Source: Gnetum montanum (taxonomy: Eukaryota > Streptophyta > Gnetopsida > Gnetales > Gnetaceae). Taken from it: a DNA stretch of 64,000 bases. The notes under the pieces were generated by a model. That model ran no database searches and was not told where the DNA came from. It saw nothing but the letters and a program-made list of their open reading frames with translations. Positions within the stretch are counted from its first letter, which is position 1. Each line of letters opens with the position of its first letter. The translations under genes and the position numbers were made by a program. Positions 24,301 through 36,300 of the stretch are shown here, in pieces. The stretch is taken from the NCBI GenBank assembly GCA_015680685.1, contig MNCI01027521.1:160369-224368 (forward strand), in the 5' to 3' direction.

Positions 24301-27300
24301 CAGGTCAACAAAGAAAGGAGGCATAAGGAGGCACAGGAAGAACAAAGATAAAGACTTCTACAGCAGTAGGAGGTGGCCATGTGAAGCCAACTAGAGAACC
24401 AATTGCGACAATAGATCAAGGAGGACATTAGGAGGAAGGTAGAGGAGACAAGTGCTCATAAGAAGAAGAAAGCATTTTAGGGAGTTAAAAACAGTTGGAG
24501 GAGGAGGAGGCCATGCGAATGTGGCAGGAAAAAGCTCTCAAATCCAATGCAAGAATCTGGTTCCAAGCTGGCAACTACCCCTATGTCATCATGGGTGTCA
24601 ATTGCCAGACCCCCTGGGAGGATCTCAAGAAGTTCATTAGATAGGCATCACGACACTTTCACCCTGAGAAAGCTAGACATCTAGGAAATGAAACTCAAGA
24701 TTGAATGGAGGAAAAATACAAGATTTTTCAGCAGGCTATTAGATTTATGTCATTAAAGGATTACAGAGATATTATCAATATGGTCCATAGGCAGGAGATC
24801 CTATGTTGTTCTTGTTGAAAGTTGCCTGTGGGGTGTTGTCTCAAGTTTCATGGTTTCCTTATTTTTGGATATGAATGTGGTGTGGGGCCATCAAGAACCT
24901 ACTTTAACAATTTGTTAGGTCGCTGGAATGTTTTTGTATTGTGTTATCAACTGATTAGGGGTTTCTCTCTCCTTTTCGGGTTTCTCGATTCTTCTGCCTT
25001 TGGTGGCAGAGGGTTCCCTCCCCTTCCTGAGGAGGGTGTTTTGCTTACTACTTGTATATATTTTCACTTATAATATAATCAGCCCAGCCTTCTCTCTCAA
25101 TAAAAAAAAAAACATCTAAAATATTGGGTCTCCTAGCAATGGCAAATTAGAGTATTTTGATGGTTTGATACATATAGGCATTTGTTTAATATTTCTTTTC
25201 ATTGGATTATCCTTGGCTAACTATGTACTATTTGCCCTTTCATTTGAGTCATATAAGCATTTTATTAATAGTGAACAAGCTAACCTGTATTTCATGTCTT
25301 TGTGTTAGGCAGGGAAGCTCAAACCCAGATCTGAATTATAATGATATGTTAAAGCCCACCCGGCTAGAGCAACAAACTCAATTATTATCTAATGAACTTA
25401 ATTATTATCTGTAATTGTTTAAATTTTGAAATTTGTTGCATTTTGAGAAGTTCTTGGAATGCTGACTTCTTTTACCAACTCGTCTAACTCACCAACTTTT
25501 CCCGTTTTCCGATTCAATTTTTTTGTGCCAACACATACCAGTTGCTATTTTTAAATCATTGCAAAGGAAAGAAACAGAAATGCAAAGTTGCATCAGCCTC
25601 AGACTGAGAAAGAAATTTACAAAACTACATGAACCATTGTTCAACATTTTGTACAAGCTGTTAGAAAAAGGTGCACTTGCTCTTCCTGTCCCGAGAGTAT
25701 ACAATCCAAATGCCTCAAAACCAATATGGTTTTAAAGATAATTAGTTTTGTATTTCCATAGGATTAAGGACAAACCATTGTTCAACATTTTCTACAAGCT
25801 GTTGGCAAAAACTGCACTTGCTCTTCCTGTCCCAAGAGTATACAATTCAAACGCCTCAAAACCACTATGGTTTTACAGATAATTAGTTTTGTCTTTCCAT
25901 AGGATTAAAGGACATAAACCATTGTTCAACATTCTTTACAAGCTGTTAGCAAAAGGTGTACTTGCTCTTCCTGTCCCAAGAGTATACAATCCAAATGCCT
26001 CAAAACCAGTATGGTTTTAAAGATAATTAGTTTTGTCTTTCCATAGGATTAAAGGACACATACTAAAAGTTTTATAAACCTCGAACACATTATTCAAAAT
26101 ATCCTTAAATAGAAACACGTGAACCAAAATATTAAATAAAAAGCACCAATGAACTGTTAAACATCTTCAAGAAACTGTAACCCAAGGGCAATGCAGAAAC
26201 TACCTGTAAAAAATAAAAGAGAATCCATTTGTCGTCAACACAATAATAGTGGTAGGGGATCAATCAAGTTACAATTCCAATAAGGTGGAGATCAAAGAGA
26301 ATGTGAAGAAAACAAAAACAAAACTCAATAACAAAACAAAACAGCTTATATGATTTAATCCAATCTTCACTTGCATATTTCATGATCTTCAACCATAGGA
26401 TTGTATGTGATATTTAAAATAGCAAATGGCTTGGTGCTTCTGTAGAAAAGCAAGCAAAGCCAAACTCCACATCAAAAGGACATAGCCCGTTCTTTTCTAT
26501 ATCTTGCATTCTAGCAACCAACTCAGATGTTTCCAACTTGTTCTTTCCATAAGCCTGAATGCCTATAAATCTTTGATCAAGGAAAGGAAAATGTTACAAA
26601 CATTGGAGTGATCACTGACAGCCATGATCTCCCTTAATCTACTGATCCAGAATGTTTTTCATGCCTTCTAGCAACTGGACCCATGATACCAAGAGCACAA
26701 GTCCCTCTTTAGTCTCAACATCAGTTCCTCGGCTACATAGTAATGGAAAATATCAAGGAATTCTTGAGAGAAAGGATACAAAAAACATATACATATTATA
26801 GCCAACGGTTACCAGCAATGCAGCCCAAGCCCAATTTCATAGCTTTTAGCTACTCTGAGAGATCATCAATCCAACCATGGACATCAGCAACCAAGAAAAA
26901 TAAGCAAACAAACAAGAAAGATGACAATAGGTTGGTGATGTTTTTCTAGTTTTGCATATGGAAATAATAATATTTCAATCCAGATAAAATGAGGAGCTCT
27001 TGGTGTCCAAAACTTGCCCTTAAAAAAAAATATTAAAGCAAGAAGTAAATTCCCATGTAGACAAAGCATGCAGAGATAATGCAATGTCTATGGTTAAAAC
27101 TAGGAAGCATACCTCTGGATGAGATCTGTAGTAAGTTATCAGTTCATCCTCTGTCCTGAAACTTTGTGGTACAAGCACTGGTGTGCCATACCTGTTTGAT
27201 GTTTTTAATGCAAATATCAGAACAAAAAATTCCCAAATTCATTAGTCTAAGTAGCCTCTTTTAAAACAAAATGCCATTAGAACCATTATTTCAAAACATA

Positions 27301-30300
27301 CTCATCCGCAAACAGTTGAGCCGTTTGCTGAACAAATTTATCTGTTAGAACATTTCCTTGTGGAACATACGCAAGCTACAAATAGAAAGAACAAATCAAA
27401 TGACATTATACGGATTTTTCAACATAGTTTCAGCAGATTTTGATCATAAATTTCATCTCAAATGATGTGAAATAAAAACGCTTACAATGTAAAATGCAAA
27501 ATATAAAATGATTAAACATTTTTTGCAACGTAAACTATGCAAGAGAGTTTAGTGCAAGCCCAACATTTCAGCTGCGGAATAAAAAATCATGAAGATGTAC
27601 ATTTTGATGTATGTATAGCGAGACAAGCAACTTACCATGGTCTCTAAAGGATTTCTTTTAATAAGGCTCCTACAGACACCGTGAGTATCTGAAATTAAAG
27701 GCTGGCATAGTGCATCAACCTCTGATTGCCGTGGGGTTGCAGCTATGTCTTTTTCTCTGCAAATTTCAAACAAGTAATGGCTAAATTTATATAGCTACTA
27801 ACAATATATTGCCAAAGAATAACATCAAATGCAGAAAACTCAGAAATCAAACAGTAAAATAAAAACATCACAGCAACAACAGGTTTGCTCATAAAGAAAA
27901 CACTAAATGAAACTATCAGACCATGAGAAAAATTTTATAGAGAATTTTTTCTACACAAACATAAGAAAATATACCATGGTTAAAAGAACACAGAAAAAGT
28001 ACAAAACAGGCACAGAAGTGAATAAGCACCAATCAAGGGCAAGAAATATCCTGGGCACACCCCCTAGGGTCACAAAGAGGATGAAGGAGAATACCATGAA
28101 GGGGATGGGGAGATGGCCTAATCCAAGTTGAAACAAAGATGACTAGTGGGAAGAGCACCTCTAGGTAGCAGGAATCCCAGTCTCCACAATCAGCCCCTAA
28201 TGAAGAGGGGTAAACCATGGGCATGCCTACCAAGGGAGGGGATACCTTGATTGATGAACAAAAGATAGGAGACTTCACCTACAAAAGAGGATAGGAAACT
28301 AAAAAAGATGACTGCAGCTGGGCTCGCAAACTTTACTGAGAAGATATAATCACAAGTCAAAAGAGCTCAGATGAGAGACAAGATGGAAACTCGAGCCAAG
28401 AGCAATTCAAGATTATTATGAAAACGTAGAAAGTGCTGCAAAAATAGGATGCTTGAAGATACATCACAAAACAGCATGATGGCCACTTTATAAACTCCAC
28501 ACACTGCACCCTAGGCCCTAAGTGGAATCTGATTTTATATTGATGTTTGTCACTTGCATGGGAAGATGCGTCCTGGTTGGCTACTGCCTTTGTTGAAGAG
28601 GGGAGTAGATTTTGTAATGATAAGGCTTCTTTTCTTCTTTCTTTTTTTTTTCTTTTTTCTTTTTTTTTTTCTTTTTTGGATAGATTGATATAACGCTAAA
28701 GGGAGGAAGCACTACTTGCAATTTTGAATTTTTTTTTCTTTTTTATTTTTATAGATTGATATAATGCTAACAGAAGGAGGGACTACTTGAAATTTTGTAT
28801 GTTACTGGATGGAAATGTACCTTAAATCATTAATATAACGTCCAAATTTTCTCAAAAAAAAATAATGAAAAAATAGAATGTGTCAAAACAAGAATGGATT
28901 AATCATTGAAGTATAGCTTGTTAGTTCAGCTTGTGACCTGCATTCTAGAAGTCATCCATTCAGTCACAGTGAATTATACTTCAATATTGAGACAGTGTAC
29001 AAAATATAATGGTTGATATTTAAACTCTATTTTAAAATTTCGCAAGGCTCTTCACATCAACATTTAAAAAATAATAAGTTTCAATTTCACATATCAAGCA
29101 TCTTTTACATAGTTCAACATATTAACTAGGATATTTTATTTCATCTTTTAAGCATCTTCATATTGTTGATTTCATGGAAATCTTCAAGAAGATTATCATC
29201 ATCATCATCATCCTAGCCTTGTCCAATAAAATAGGGTCAGCTATATCAGTTCTTTTAAAACATTCACCTCTATACCATTCACCTCTATAAAGAGCTTGAT
29301 CTTTGTTTATTTGCAATTTCTTCAAATTATCTTCAATTGTTTTCTCTCATGTCCTTTTTGGTCTTCCATTTAGTAGCTTTCCTAGCAGTGATGTAGCAAC
29401 CTTTTTCTATAGGCTCATTATCTGATCTTCTTTGCACATGTCCAACCCATATGTGACATCATTCCTATAACTTATCTAAAATAAAAGCCACTCCAAGCAT
29501 TTATCGAATGTTTGTATTATGCAGTTTAACATTCCTCTAAAGTCTCTATTTGAAATAGAAGCCACCAAAAAGACATATCAGTTTCATAATGGCACCGAGA
29601 TTCCAGTGCATCATGTGTTCCAATATTTTAAAATGTGACATGAAAACATAAAAAAAAAATGTTTTCCTCTGTATTGACTCTCCATGTTTGAAACTATCAA
29701 GCAGATTGATTGAGCTGATTTGCCTGTGGTGAGATAGAAGGCTATAAATATGATTCCAAGTTGTTGTTTTCCTGCTGAATATGTGAGATGTCAATCATCA
29801 TATTGGCATTTTCTTCTAAATAGATCCTTGGGTTGTTGGAATTGTATAATTTTATATGTTTAGGTTTTATTTTTATGTTGAATTGACTTTTAGCAAAATT
29901 AGACTAATTGAAAGTTGAATTTATTATATGATTGATTGATTGCTGAAAAAGATTACCGCTGCATTTATAGGCAACATTTTGAGGGCTTCAGGAGGTAGCT
30001 CCTGCTCTTTACAAACTGGTGTTACAATATCCCGAGATCGAATGTGGAAGGGATAGGAATGCTTCAGCCATCGCATCCCACCAAGATGTTGAAAAAAGTA
30101 TGCTGCTGTTGGTACTCTTGCTACACTGTGTCCTTTTTGCACTCAAGCTGGGTTGGCCTCAACTTTGAAGAACTCCACCTGCCTTTTTCAAATACTTTAA
30201 GGATTTGCATGTAATATACCCCTGTTATGAGCCTCTCCATTTGTTAAGTATCGAGTTGACTTTCATTTCTGTTTGCCTAAGACAATTATATAGTAAATGG

Positions 30301-33300
30301 CATATAGCTGTGATAAATATTGAAAGTTGGACATTCTATTAAAAAAAAGGTCTTTCAAGACTGTACTCTTCTCTTGAGGTGAACATAAGTATGGATGGTT
30401 TTGAAAGCTAGCAAAAGGTACGTAGCCAACCCACAATGAGGGGAAGAGAGAAGCTTAAAATGTCAAAACTAACATAGAGAAAGTGTAGTTCAGGTTAAAT
30501 AGATCATCATGCTCACTAACATAAACTATTTAGCTACATTAACATTAATTACCTAAATATGTAATGCAAGGGTATTCAAAACCAAATGCAGGTTGATGAG
30601 TTGAAAGTTGATAACAATATTTGAAGAAAAAAATCACTTACGGCTGAATTAATTTGACAAGAATGAGAAGTGCAACAATATAGGCCTGCAATTAAATGAT
30701 AAAATGTCAAATTAAAAACTTGGCATTTTAATCTCCACAATTATTGTCAATATTTAATAAAATTAAAATATAATTGAAAACTATAATCATGATATAACAT
30801 ATGAACAGTCAAGTACATGATCTCTAAAGAATTTATTCAGGATGAACAATGTCAAATATTGTAACATTTCAAACAAAAAAAAGGTTTTATGGTTCAAAAA
30901 TTTGGTGTCTTAACACATCGAATATTCTATAATCAACAAGGACCTAACAATTTGCTCAAGCATTAACAAATTCATATCTCATTTTCATGTCACGCATTCA
31001 ATCTTTTGGTAGCTCAAATATTTGTTGTAATATCCTAACAACTAATCTTCCATGGCTGACATTGCAAAATTTAACCTTTTTGTGTCAATTTGAAACCATG
31101 TATAATGTATAATTAACTCTAAATATAAGAGCAGTATTGCACGGAGTCTGTTAGCAGCAGTGGATTCTCACAAAGCCTGCAGTGCCAGTCCTCCAAAGCT
31201 TTCTAGATGCACTATTTGGAGGTTTTATATCATATCCCAACCAACTGCTTTCACTAACCTTTATGTGATATAATAATAGATGAGGATTATGTCTCAAAAA
31301 AATCATTTTTATATAATTTGCATGAAATGTAAATAATAATAATAATAATTTGCATGAAATGGAGAACGAGGTGCAGTGTCTAAAAGTGCAGGGACAAGAG
31401 GCCAAGGAGCAATGGGCTCGTGAGGCTCAGGAAGACGCTAAGCAGCAGGAACATCTGTTATGGGCTCATCAGGTTAATGCCATGGCCTGGCTACGAGCAA
31501 GTAAATGCCCATACACACGAATGCATATCAATCAAGAGGTGCCATTGTTGGAGCTACGTCATCATATTCGGCTTTCCTCTACCCCACTCCACCCAAATGG
31601 AAACGGATCAGCAACCAAACAGGCTAAAAAGGCATAGGCCTTTAAAAACTTCCAAGAAGCCGTGATGTTTGTTTCTATGAAGGAGTTACATATGCAGCCA
31701 AACGAGTTGCATGCCAATCTTATTCCACATTACTATTGTGACAAGTTGCCTCAGCACCCATAGGGGTGGAGGTTCTTGGTTTTTCGAGTTGGGGGTGCCT
31801 CAATTACATTTCGAGGGTCTGGTTTTTTTTCTCTCTGTTATCCGTCTCAAGTCATTTTTGGTACATCCTTTTAGTTCTATTGTATCACATGTTTGCAAGT
31901 CTATCATTGTTTCTATAGTAGTTCGGGGCCCGCTTGCGGCCATTTTGAAGTTTATGGGGCTATTGAGGCCATTTTTGAGCTCGAGGCTGCACGCCCTAAG
32001 GCAAGGTGCTGATTGTATGTTGTTGTGGCTGCAGGCCTTCTTGGTCTATTTTTTGTTTGACCTCTATACATACTTTTCTTGATAATACATTCCCAACAGT
32101 TTTTCCAAAAACATATAATCATCATCATCATAACCTTGTCCCAACAAAATTAGGTCAACTATATGAGTTCTTTTTCACCATTTACCTCTATGAAGAGCTA
32201 GATCTTTGTTTATTTGTTTTTTCTTAGGATTATCTTCAATAATTATTACCATGTCTTTTTGAATTTTCATTCAATGGCTTTCCTGAAATAATGATGTAGC
32301 AACCTTTTTTTATAAGCCCATTCTCTGATATTTTTTATACATTCCCAAACCATCTAAAACATCATTATTGAAAATTATGCGAAATAGAAGTCACTCTAAG
32401 TTTGTACTGTGTAGTTTACCTCTTTTGGTAACACTCAACATTCATCTAAGTATTCACATTTCTGCCACATTGATTTATTATTCATGTCTCTTTTGTACTA
32501 CCCAACATTCAACACCATATAAGATTGTTGACCTCTTTGTTGTCCTATAAAATTTCCTTTTTAGTTTTATTGGGATTCTTTTATCACATAAAATACCACT
32601 AATCTGTCTCTATTTTGACCATCCTACATCAATTTTACTTTTTATATCTCTATCAATTTCACCATCTAATTAAAGCATTAATACAAGGTAACAAAACTAT
32701 TTGAAATAAGGGACTTTTTAGCCTTGAATTGTCACTTTTATTTCACCATTGTTTATGTTGTTATTGAAATTGCATTTCATATATTCTATCTAACTTCTAT
32801 TTATTTTAAAGTCTTTTGATTCTAGAGCATATCTCCACTTCTCTATTTTAGAAGCAATATTTTTTGGAGTTGTATCCACCAATATAATATTATATGCAAA
32901 TAACATACACCAAAGGATTTCATCTTGTATATGCTTTGTTAATTCATCCATAAAAATGGCAAATAAGTATGGGCTAAGTGCAAATTCTTGATGTAGACCT
33001 ACTGTGACTAGAAAATCAAATGTGATTCCACAAGATATTAAAAATTTTAATGGTAGCTCATTAATATGTGTCTTAAATCACTTTAATATAGTTATTAAGG
33101 ATGTTTCCTCTCGGCAAGGCCTATGTTTTTTCCAAGTCAACAAAGATCATATGTAGATTTTCTCTATGTTTTCTAAATTTTTCCATTAATTGTTATATCA
33201 AGAAAATTGCCTCTATAGTAGATCTCTCTAGCATAAATCCAAATTGATTTTTTGATACCATTGATTCAAGTCTAAGATGCTACTCTATGATTCTCTCCCA

Positions 33301-36300
33301 AAGCATCATATTGTAGTTTATTATCTTGATCTCTATATAGTCTACACTATTTTGTACATCTCCTTTACAAGAAAAAATACATATTCAAGGACTAGAAGCC
33401 ATCATTTGGAAGGATGATAAGGTACTCATCTCTCATGTTGTAAAGCTTGGGTTTGAGCTTAAGTGAATCCACTCAAAAAGATAATATGCATTTGCTCATC
33501 TACTAGCCCTCTCAAGATCCTACTTGGTAGGATGAGCATTGATCCTCGAGGTGATAACCCTATATGTTCAAGGATCATGGCATCAAGTAGATAATCAACC
33601 ATAAAAAATAATTTTCAATTCATCTGCATAACCTACTTTACATTAGCCCATGTTGTTGGGATCCTATTCTAATTTGTAAGATTATGTATTGTTTCAATCC
33701 TAAAGTTATATTATGACCTCATCATATGACTTGTATGACAATCATATGGCAATCGATAACTATTTCCTAATTACAAAATCATAAGCCTTTGAAAATTCAA
33801 GAGAACAACAGGTGAAGATTCTACTTTCTAAACTTTTGCATTTTCTATGTATAATCACATCACCATAAGACCCAAGAAAGATATCAACAATTTAGATTGG
33901 CTATGTCAAACATAGACTCATTGACACAGCGAAGACTAACAAAATTATGGATTTGATGAAGAGAACAAATGTGTCAAATGCATCAAGGAAGCAAATGAAA
34001 GAATTTTGGTAAAAACCATTGAAATTTTAGATAGGTGGAAAATTTATTTTCAAGCACTATCAAAGCAAGAATTCTTAAGAGAAGACATTTAAGAAGAACC
34101 AAATTTTGGTTTGGTTAATGAACTTTCCTTCTGTGAGGTGAAGATAGCCTTATCAAAGACACAACATGGAAAAGTTGTTGGACTAGATGACATTCCTATA
34201 GAAGCTTGGAAAGCATTGGGATATATAGGAGTTTCTTGGGTGACACAAGTATTTAACAAAAGTTTGAAGGATGGAGAAATGCCCAACAATTGTAGAAAAA
34301 GCTTTATTATTCCCATTTACAACAATAAAGGAGACGTACAAAATTGTGCAAACTATAAAGGGATCAAGCTAATAAGCTATACTATGAAGCTTTAAAAGAG
34401 AATCACAGAGCAACGTCTCAAACTTGAATCAACAGTATCTATAAATCAATTTGGATTTATGCCAAGCAGATCTATTATAGAGGTTATTTTTTTGATACAA
34501 CAACTAATGCAGAAATTCAAAAATCATAAAAAAAATCTACATATGATCTTCATTGATTTGGAAAAAGCATATGACAAAGTGCCTAGAGATATTATTTGGT
34601 AGGCCTTGCAGAGAGAAAACATTCCTAACAAATATATTAAATTGACTCAAGACATGTATGAAGGAGTTACCACTAAAATTAGAACAAGTTGTGGAATAAG
34701 ATCTCATTTTCCAATCATAATAGGTCTACATCAAAGGTCTGCACTTAGCTCGTACGTATTTACCATTATTATGGATGAATTAACAAAGGAAATACAAGAT
34801 GCAATCCCTTGGTATATGCTATTTGCAGATGATATCGTGCTAGTGGATATAGCTTAAGACAATATTGCTACTAAAATGGAGAAGTGGAGACATGCTCTAG
34901 AATCAAAAGGCTTAAAAATTAGCAGAAGTAAGATAGAATATATGGAGTGCAATTTTAATAACAGCATAAAAAATGGTGAAATAGAAGTGACAATTCAAGG
35001 CAAAAAAGTCCATCACTACAAATAGTTTTGCTTCCTAGGATTAATCCTTCAATCAAATGGTGAAATTGATAAAGATATCAAAAATAGAATTGAGGCAACA
35101 TAGTCATAGGCTAGTGGTGTTCTATGTGATAAAAGAATACCAAGAAAATTGAAGGGGAAATTTTACAGGACAGCAATTAGACCTGCTATCTTATATGGTG
35201 ATGAATGTTGGGCAGTACAAAAGAGGCATGAATAACAAATCAATGCAGCAGAAATACAAATGCTTCAATGGATGTTGAATGTTACTAGAAGAGATAAACT
35301 ACATAATACAAACATCAAAAGAAGACTTATAGTCACTTCTATTTTAGATAAGCTACAAGAATGGTGGCTTAAATGGCTTGAACATGTGCAAAGAAGATCA
35401 AACAATGAGCCTATAAACAAAAGTTGCTACATCATTGTTCCAGGAAAGCTATTGAAAGGAAGACCAAAGAAGACATGGGAAAAAATGATCAAAGATGATT
35501 TGAAGAAACTATAAATAAATAAAGATCTAGCTCTTCATAAATACAAATGATGAAAAAGAACTCATGTAGCCAACCCCGTTTTGTTGGGACAAGGCTAGGA
35601 TGATGATGATGAGAACAACTGTCAATATAACTTAGAGGAAACTAAGTGAAAGGGAGAAAAAGCAATGGACATTGGTGTAGTATTTAAGTTGTTTAAATAT
35701 GGAGGAAGAGACAACTTTTGAAATGGAGTAGGGTTAGTAGTTGATTAACAAATGAATGAAAGTCGTAAAAATTACTCAAAAGGGTAATAGAATCATGAAC
35801 ATTGAAAATTTCTTGGAAAAGAAAGCCATTAGCATCCTATGTGTCTATGTAGCTCAAGTTGGTTTAGAGGATCATATTAAGAGGGCCTTCCAAGATTCTT
35901 TAGACAAACTTATGCAACAAATACCAAAGCATGAAGGTACTCTTACTAGAGGAGATTTTGATGAATAAGTGGAAGCAACTAGAACAAGTTATGAGAGGGG
36001 GCATGGAGGGTGCAACATTGAAGAGAGAAATGCAATTGGGGAGTCTATTCTTGAGTTTATGCAAGCCTATGATCTTGCAATAGCTAATACATATTTCAAG
36101 AAAAAGGTTAAACACTTAGTGAACTGCAAGAGCAAAACCAGCTCAACCCAAATAGACTGCATCATGGTGGAAAAAAAATTTGAAAACCTATACAAGTTTA
36201 GCTATATATTTATGATATATATCTATTATTTGGCTAAGACTATCTTTTATATTTTTCAAATTAAAAAATCTCAAATTGATTCACTAAGAATGATTCTCCA

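Larger units (their letters stand above)
21350..25110 (+). mobile_element. L1-type LINE remnant, plus strand
   Basis: Plus-strand pieces follow LINE order: a zinc-knuckle-like [14 protein letters not shown] near 21470 (last Cys replaced by Tyr), the EN-RT linker [10 protein letters not shown] near 22230, RT with [20 protein letters not shown] and [14 protein letters not shown] at 22920-23070, a charged coiled coil at 24180-24540 and a J-like module at 24553-24800. It ends in an A-run at about 25100. RT after the QGRLTQDQ box, including YVDD, is not visible. Confidence 0.68.

Noticed and set aside
25523-25735. 70-codon plus-strand ORF as an alternative exon or small gene
   Set aside because: It overlaps the tandem repeat, the frame closes in the other units, and no splice or family signal supports it.
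25632-26059. CRISPR-like array
   Set aside because: Three long direct repeats with no spacers in plant DNA; a simple tandem repeat.
28640-28760. Poly-T runs as terminators
   Set aside because: Eukaryotic intron DNA; T/C runs belong to the repeated block of a retroelement tail.
29965-30142. Thioredoxin-like similarity (KVE.NPA...VARVPT)
   Set aside because: Only a few residues fit and the CxxC active site is absent; left as unidentified.
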